39,034 nucleotides of DNA from Streptomyces sp. ISL-66 (lineage in GTDB: Bacteria > Actinomycetota > Actinomycetes > Streptomycetales > Streptomycetaceae): contig NZ_JAGGOW010000187.1 of the NCBI RefSeq assembly GCF_018614135.1, positions 1 to 39,034 of the forward strand, read 5' to 3'. A program made the translations under genes and the position numbers. This document shows positions 34,719 to 39,034 of the stretch, in pieces. Within the stretch, counting starts at the first letter, position 1, and every line of letters begins with the position of its first letter. Below the pieces are notes generated by a model. That model was given only the letters and a program-made list of their open reading frames with translations. It had not been told where the DNA came from and searched no databases.

Positions 34719-36011
34719 TCAGAGCAGCGGCCAGACGTCCGCCGCGGCGGTCGCCGACCAGACCACGTCACCGTGGCCGTAGTCCGGGACGACGGTGAAG
34801 CCGACCCGCTGGTTGCCACCCGCGCGGATCAGCCGGGGGCCGCGCGAGTGGTCGCCGCGGCCCAGCTCGGTGTTGATCCAGACCACTTCGGCGCCGATCC
34901 GCTCCCAGTCGATCGCGTACGTCTCCTCGTCGCCCGCCCAGATCGCGGCCAGGTCCCGCATCAGGGCGGTCGGGACCAGCCCGCTGCCCAGGGCGGCGGT
35001 GGCCGTGTGCCAGGTGGCGAGCGGGGTGTGGGTGAGGCTGAAGGAGTCCTCGGCCGGGGTCGCCCCGAAGGTGTACGAGCCCGCACTGTGGCCCCGGACG
35101 TAGATCCAGTTCGCCGGGCCGGGCAGCAGGGACGTGCGGACCAGCGCGAAATGGGCGAGCCCGGCATGAGTGAAGCGCAGCTCCGGGTCCGGCGGCCAGG
35201 GGACCGGGGAGGGGCCCGCCGGGTCGCTCACGGCGCGGGCGATCAGGGCCGCCAGGCCCGGGGCCGCCGCGTGCTCCCCCCGCGCGAGCTGGGCCTCGTA
35301 CGCCTCCAGGGTCTGGGCGGCGCGCACGGCCAGGTCGCCGGAGTAGGGCCCGGTCGTGTCCAGGACCACCACCCGGGTCAGGCGCGGCGAAGCGTCGTGC
35401 GCGGCCGCGTCCAGCGCGAGGGCGCCGCCGGCGGAGTGGCCGAGGTACTGGTACGGCAGTGCGAGTACGCCGTCCAGCGCCGCCACGACGGCGGCGAGGT
35501 CCCGGCGGTGCGCGGCGAGTCCCCGATCGGGGCCGATGTCGGCCGCCGACGCGGCGTCCTCGCGCGGGGTGACGCCGACGACGAGCAGTCCCGCGCGGCG
35601 CAGCCGGTGGGCGAGGGCCTCGGGGGTGGGACCGGCGGTGCCGGTGGCGTTCGCGGCGCCCGCGGCAGCCGTGGTGCCGCTGGTGCCCGTGGTGTTCGTG
35701 GTGCCCGTGGTGAAGAAGTCGGCGTGGAAGTTCAGTCCGCCGCCCGGCAGGAGGTAGGCGATCCCGCGCGGCGCCCGCAGGGTGTCCGCGACCACGTCCA
35801 CCGTGACCGGGGCCGGGCCGCCGTCGTCGAGCGGGAGCGTCAGCCGGATCCAGCCGTCGCCCGGGACGTGGGCGGCGGTCCCGGTGCCCAGCGTCCGCTC
35901 GACGAGCGTGAGCAGCTCTGCCCCGCGGGCGGCGGGGCCCTCCGGCCGGCCCGTCCGGTCCTCCCCGTGCGGCGGCCGGCCGGTCTCCTCTTCGCCGTGC
36001 TGTCGTGCCAT
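34719..36011 (-). CDS. Alpha/beta-hydrolase
   Basis: 430 residues from ATG 36011, chosen for GGGGAGG on the minus strand about 8 nt before it (a frame from 36065 lacks one). Catalytic motifs: nucleophile in LPYQYLGHSAGGALAL, oxyanion glycine-rich YLLPGGGLNFHADFF, and a late His in VVPDYGHGDVVWSA. No signal peptide is seen, so it is probably cytoplasmic. An in-frame Thr/Gly/Asn-rich insert (TTGTTNTTGTSGTTAAAG, about 35640-35712) follows the glycine-rich loop. It could be a lipase, esterase or lactonase; substrate unknown. It is downstream of the DUF916-like gene by 73 bp and may be co-transcribed with it. Confidence 0.75.
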   Translation of the reverse strand: MARQHGEEETGRPPHGEDRTGRPEGPAARGAELLTLVERTLGTGTAAHVPGDGWIRLTLPLDDGGPAPVTVDVVADTLRAPRGIAYLLPGGGLNFHADFFTTGTTNTTGTSGTTAAAGAANATGTAGPTPEALAHRLRRAGLLVVGVTPREDAASAADIGPDRGLAAHRRDLAAVVAALDGVLALPYQYLGHSAGGALALDAAAHDASPRLTRVVVLDTTGPYSGDLAVRAAQTLEAYEAQLARGEHAAAPGLAALIARAVSDPAGPSPVPWPPDPELRFTHAGLAHFALVRTSLLPGPANWIYVRGHSAGSYTFGATPAEDSFSLTHTPLATWHTATAALGSGLVPTALMRDLAAIWAGDEETYAIDWERIGAEVVWINTELGRGDHSRGPRLIRAGGNQRVGFTVVPDYGHGDVVWSATAAADVWPLL

Positions 36012-36084
36012 CGGTGGTGCCTCCCCGGCGCCTTCGCCTACCCGGCGATGGCCGGACGCCGTCACCTGAGGACACCTTCACCGG

Positions 36085-37128
36085 TCAGCGCGCTTCAGCC
36101 AAGTCCCGTGCCTCCTCCGGCTGTTCGGTCGCCGTCCGGCGGCGCCGACGCAGCACCCACACGGTGATCCCGGCACCCGCCAGCACCAGCAGGGCGCCCA
36201 GCGCGGGCCACGGCACGGCGAGGAAGTCCGCGGTGGAGGAGGAGACGAGGTCGGGATGGGCCGAAGCGCCGGCGGTGATGTCCACGGTGACCCAGTCCGA
36301 CTGCGGCGCGTCCGCCCAGTCCTCGGTCAGCTCGACGCGCTGGCCCGGAAGCAGCACGAGCTTCAGCTCGCGCGCCGGGCGGTCCAGCACCCGGCGGCCG
36401 AACAGGCCCTCGGCGGTGACCGTCACCTTCGGTTCGACCACCACGTTGCCCCGGTTGACCAGGGAGTACGAGATCTTCGCGCGGGCGTCCTTCACCCAGG
36501 GCAGCAGCGGCGCCGTCCGGCTGACCCGCACGTCCTCGACGCTCAGCCCCGGGGTCACCGGCCCCGGCACCCGGAAGTAGAGCCGGGCGCCCACCTGGCG
36601 CTTGACCCCCACCTGGACCGTGCCCTCCTGCTGAACGCCCTCCACCTCGGTGTTGAGGGCGACGATCCCGCCCACGTGGTCGCCGGGCGTCGCGTCCGCC
36701 GGGACCTTCACGGAGAACGGGACGTCCTTGCGGCCCTTGGGCGGCACGGTGACGGTGGTGTTCGTCTCGGGCGGCAGCGCGACCCAGGTGCCCACGTCCT
36801 TGGGCTTCGTCTCGACCGGCAGCAGCGCGAAGGCACCGCCCGCCGGGGTGTTCACGGCGTCGGTGGCGAATATCCGGAACGTCAGCTCCTTGTCGGAGGA
36901 GTTCAGAATCGTCGCGCTGTCGTTGACGGTGGTGCCGGCCTCGCCCTGGTGGAAGAAGTACGCGCGGTCGGTCATCGCCGTACCGGCGGGCGGCGTCGGG
37001 AACACGCCCCAGGTGCCGTTGTCCGCGGCCGTCGCGGTGGCCGCGGGGAGCAGGCCCGTACCCAGCAGGAGGAGGGTGACGAGCAGTCCGTAGAGGGAGG
37101 AGCGGGTGCGGCGGGTGCGGGTGCGCAT
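36085..37128 (-). CDS. DUF916/WxL-interacting-like secreted protein with C-terminal membrane anchor
   Basis: 347 residues from ATG 37128, with GGAG before it. A signal peptide (RTRRTRSSLYGLLVTLLLLG...TATA) is followed by an extracellular beta-rich region: YFFHQGEAGTTVNDSATILN and SSDKELTFRIFATDAVN, resembling the DUF916 domain that binds WxL proteins. A second immunoglobulin-like part (AKISYSLVNRGNVVVEPKVT) follows. It ends in one membrane helix (WPALGALLVLAGAGITVWVL) and RRRRR, so the body is outside the cell. Neighbour upstream is a WxL-like secreted protein. The pair resembles the Firmicute WxL/DUF916 cell-surface systems. Domain call is by pattern. Confidence 0.7.
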   Translation of the reverse strand: MRTRTRRTRSSLYGLLVTLLLLGTGLLPAATATAADNGTWGVFPTPPAGTAMTDRAYFFHQGEAGTTVNDSATILNSSDKELTFRIFATDAVNTPAGGAFALLPVETKPKDVGTWVALPPETNTTVTVPPKGRKDVPFSVKVPADATPGDHVGGIVALNTEVEGVQQEGTVQVGVKRQVGARLYFRVPGPVTPGLSVEDVRVSRTAPLLPWVKDARAKISYSLVNRGNVVVEPKVTVTAEGLFGRRVLDRPARELKLVLLPGQRVELTEDWADAPQSDWVTVDITAGASAHPDLVSSSTADFLAVPWPALGALLVLAGAGITVWVLRRRRRTATEQPEEARDLAEAR

Positions 37129-37201
37129 GGGCGGTTCTCCAGTCGGCGGCGGACGGGGGTGGGGAGCAGGGTGTGGGGAAGTCGGTGGCGACGCAGGGTG
37201 T

Positions 37202-37256
37202 GGGGGACGGGCGGGGGAGGCGGGCGGGGGACGGGCGGGGGAGGCGGGCGGGGGAC
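37202..37256. repeat. 24-bp G-rich tandem repeat before the DUF916-like gene
   Basis: A unit of 24 bp (GGGGGACGGGCGGGGGAGG then CGGGC) occurs twice from 37202, and a partial third copy follows. The plus strand has many GGGG runs and could form G-quadruplex structures; the transcript of the minus-strand gene would be C-rich here. It lies in the leader of the DUF916-like gene, 74 nt before its ATG. Confidence 0.6.
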
Positions 37257-37281
37257 GCGGGCGGTGACGGGAAGCGCCGAA

Positions 37282-37313
37282 GGGTGGTGCGGCGCCGGAG
37301 CGCCGCACCACCC
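37282..37313 (-). terminator. Perfect 14-bp hairpin after the WxL-like gene
   Basis: GGGTGGTGCGGCGC (37282-37295) pairs with GCGCCGCACCACCC (37300-37313) over the loop CGGA. It is just after the stop of the WxL-like gene (37337) and 154 nt upstream of the DUF916-like ATG. It likely ends or attenuates transcription between the pair. Confidence 0.7.
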
Positions 37314-37336
37314 GGGTTGGAGCGGGGCCGTAGGGG

Positions 37337-38629
37337 TCAGGCGATCGAGAAGGTGACGACGGACCGGTAGGTGTCCGCGAACATAAACGCCGGGAGCTGG
37401 ATCATTCCGGCGCCGCCGATCTCGAACTCACCGCCGGTCAGATCCTCACCGGCCGCCGCCTGCGAGGCGATCTTCATGGGGGTCTCGGAGATCGCGCCCG
37501 GCGCGCCGGCGGAGCAGGTGCTCGGGCTGTCCGCGTTGGTCACCTTGCACGTCGGCTGGATGCCGATCTGCGCCTTGGCCATGGAGTGGCCGGTGACCTC
37601 GTTCAGGAACGGCGTGCGGGTCGCCGAGACGTCCCAGCCGAGGGTCCCGCCGCGGAAGTCCTGGACGGCCATCGCGGTGAACTGACCGATGACCGACTGG
37701 GCCTTGCCGTTGATGGTGACCTTGCCGAAGTCGACGGCGGGGTTGCCGGCCTGCGGGCCGATGGCCAGCGGGCCGGGCAGGACCTCGACGTCGACCGGGT
37801 TCTGCACACCGGGCTGGTCGACGATGAAGACGAAGCTCTTGTACGGGGTGACCGAGCCGTCGATCTTGACCTCGTCCGCGGCCTTGGAGACGGTGATCTC
37901 GCAGGTCGCGACGCCGGTCGCGGTGGCCGTACCGGCACCGGTGTCACCCGTGGCGGCGCCGTTCTTGAGCGCCGAACAGGTGACCGGGCCCGCCGGGAAG
38001 TTGGCGCCCGTGACGGTGACCACGGTGCCCGCCTTGCCGCTGTTGGGCGTCAGCTTGGTGGTGATCGGGTCCTTGGGCAGGGCCTCGACGGCTACCGAGC
38101 CGAGCGCGGTGCTCGGGCGCGGATTCGGCGTGCAGGTGGTCGTGAAGACGGAGCCACCGAGGTTCGCGTCGGTCACCGCCAGGTCCAGGGCCACGCCGAC
38201 GGTGGTCCCCTCGGTGCCGTCCGGGATCTTGACGGTGCCGGAGAACGCGGCGGGGTCGAGCGGCTGTCCGGCGACCACGCTGACCGTCTCGGGCGGGCTG
38301 ACGACCGTCTGCGTGGTCGACCCGACCTTGAGGGTGATCTTGGAGGTGTTCACCGTCGTGACGGAGAACCCGGGGATGACCGGGCTCGCGCCCGGGTCGA
38401 TGGTGATCGGAACCACGTCGCCGGCCTTGGCCCCGTCGGGCAGTGTGACCGTGTAGTTCTGGATGCCCGAGGCGCCCGCCTGGGGCGGCGGCGCGACGCA
38501 GTCCATCTGGACCGGCGTCGTCTTGGTCGCGGCCTGCGCGGCGCCTGACAGCCCCACCACGGCGCCGGTCAGAGCCAGGGACAAAGCGCCCGCCCCGGCC
38601 AGAACTCTTCGTCGAAACGTTGTACTCAC
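37337..38629 (-). CDS. Secreted WxL-like surface protein
   Basis: 430 residues from GTG 38629, with AAGGAG upstream. The signal peptide (MSTTFRRRVLAGAGALSLAL...AAQA) ends near residue 34. Next come beta-rich repeats, then an IPT/TIG-like domain (KLTPNSGKAGTVVTVTGANF) near residue 190. The C-terminal 130 residues contain GGTLGWDVSATRTPF near 332 and end ADTYRSVVTFSIA. A W-x-V/L block followed by a terminal hydrophobic strand is the pattern of WxL peptidoglycan-binding domains, though the second WxL motif is replaced by VVTFSIA. It lacks a sortase signal or membrane anchor, so wall attachment would rely on this domain or on the downstream DUF916-like partner. Function unknown. Confidence 0.65.
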   Translation of the reverse strand: MSTTFRRRVLAGAGALSLALTGAVVGLSGAAQAATKTTPVQMDCVAPPPQAGASGIQNYTVTLPDGAKAGDVVPITIDPGASPVIPGFSVTTVNTSKITLKVGSTTQTVVSPPETVSVVAGQPLDPAAFSGTVKIPDGTEGTTVGVALDLAVTDANLGGSVFTTTCTPNPRPSTALGSVAVEALPKDPITTKLTPNSGKAGTVVTVTGANFPAGPVTCSALKNGAATGDTGAGTATATGVATCEITVSKAADEVKIDGSVTPYKSFVFIVDQPGVQNPVDVEVLPGPLAIGPQAGNPAVDFGKVTINGKAQSVIGQFTAMAVQDFRGGTLGWDVSATRTPFLNEVTGHSMAKAQIGIQPTCKVTNADSPSTCSAGAPGAISETPMKIASQAAAGEDLTGGEFEIGGAGMIQLPAFMFADTYRSVVTFSIA

Positions 38630-38708
38630 TGGGTCGCGACTCCTTCGTCAAACGAACCCCTCCCCCCACCCGCTGTGTGGGGGAGGCCGAGCCGGTGCGG
38701 TGGCCGAC

Positions 38709-38743
38709 ATTGAGGCGTCGCGGTGATGAGAAGTCAATGACTT
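38709..38743 (-). promoter_or_regulatory. Putative promoter and 13-bp dyad of the WxL-like gene
   Basis: On the minus strand TTGACT (38737-38732) is followed after 17 bp by CTCAAT (38714-38709), a weak -10. The -35 lies inside AAGTCAATGACTT (38731-38743), a perfect dyad around one central base. A repressor or activator could bind it. A C/G-rich hairpin at 38659-38686 lies in the leader close to the ribosome site. Confidence 0.35.
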
Positions 38744-38818
38744 GCTTTCGCCCGAAGCACACAGAAATTGATGTGCCATCAGGCCGGGTGCGGCAGTGGT
38801 CGGGATACCGACCGGCCG

Positions 38819-39034
38819 GTGGGCGGTGTGGGCGGTGTGGGCGGTGTGGGCGGTATGGCGGTGCGGGCGGTGTGGGTGCGGGCCGTGCGGGCGGTATGGC
38901 CGTGGGAGCGGTGCAGTTGGGGCGGGTGGAGGCGCCGGAGGCGCGTGCCCCGCCTCTGAGCTGCGTCGGGGGGCCCGCTCGGGCCGGTCCGGAGCTGGGC
39001 CGGGCCGGGTCGGGTCGGGTCGGGTCGGGCCTGG
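38819..39034. repeat. GTGGGCGGT and CGGGT short tandem repeats at the right edge
   Basis: Four perfect copies of the 9-mer GTGGGCGGT (38819-38854) are followed by degenerate copies to about 38915. Four copies of CGGGT occupy 39006-39025 at the window end. No gene with a ribosome site or family pattern is seen from 38630 to 39034; the short open frame at 38768-38959 is only translated repeat. Confidence 0.6.

Noticed and set aside
34548..36167. A 539-codon plus-strand frame over the hydrolase and repeat array
   Set aside because: Begins in the tandem repeats and runs opposite the hydrolase; no recognisable domain.
38768..38959. Short open frame of Val/Gly repeats at the right edge
   Set aside because: It is translated tandem repeat without ribosome site or non-repetitive sequence.
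39006..39025. CGGGT repeats as a chromosome end signal
   Set aside because: Streptomyces telomeres are made of palindromes, not simple pentamers, and this copy number is small.

Overview
The window is high-GC actinobacterial DNA, almost certainly a Streptomyces chromosome. The signs are GC-saturated third codon positions, many GTG starts, TAGRRT-like promoters, an S37 tripeptidyl aminopeptidase, and a WXG/DUF6571-type locus. No rRNA, tRNA, CRISPR array, insertion sequence or prophage was seen.

Layout. At the left edge lies the N-terminal part of a PucR-type regulator (-), divergent from a ureohydrolase (speB/gbuA type) and a ThDP enzyme (+). Positions 3468-6740 hold a compact locus: a small WXG-like protein, a 715-residue WXG/DUF6571-like protein and a lipoprotein. 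A vapBC toxin-antitoxin pair and a GntR-family remnant follow. Next come one fused two-half ABC exporter (7857-11672), a secreted S37 aminopeptidase, a LysR-GH3 operon on the minus strand, a divergent EamA exporter, a DUF937 protein and RecD2-like helicase (divergent), and citrate synthase. A copZ-copA operon under a clear CsoR-type operator is next, divergent from a cation/proton antiporter gene broken by an internal deletion. A small MerR/HTH gene precedes the myo-inositol catabolic cluster: iolG and an inositol-type TIM-barrel gene on minus, iolC-iolB-iolD-iolA(mmsA) on plus. The right end carries an alpha/beta hydrolase, a DUF916-like membrane-anchored protein and a WxL-like secreted protein (all minus), then repeat-rich non-coding DNA.

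How genes work together. IolG oxidises inositol. The TIM-barrel protein probably carries out the next dehydratase or isomerase step. IolD, IolB, IolC and IolA carry carbon toward CoA esters, and citrate synthase nearby is general metabolism. No iolJ aldolase, inositol transporter or local regulator is visible. CopZ and CopA form a copper efflux module. LysR and GH3 look co-transcribed.

Most worth a second look: the WXG-pair/lipoprotein locus; the DUF916/WxL-like surface pair in an actinomycete; a shared GTNGGACCGC tandem repeat between stop codon and terminator of two unrelated genes; convergent degeneration of one ATP site in the fused ABC exporter; inverted DnaA-box-like sites and an orphan perfect hairpin before recD2; and palindromes before citrate synthase. 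Function statements rest on motifs read by eye; no database search was possible.
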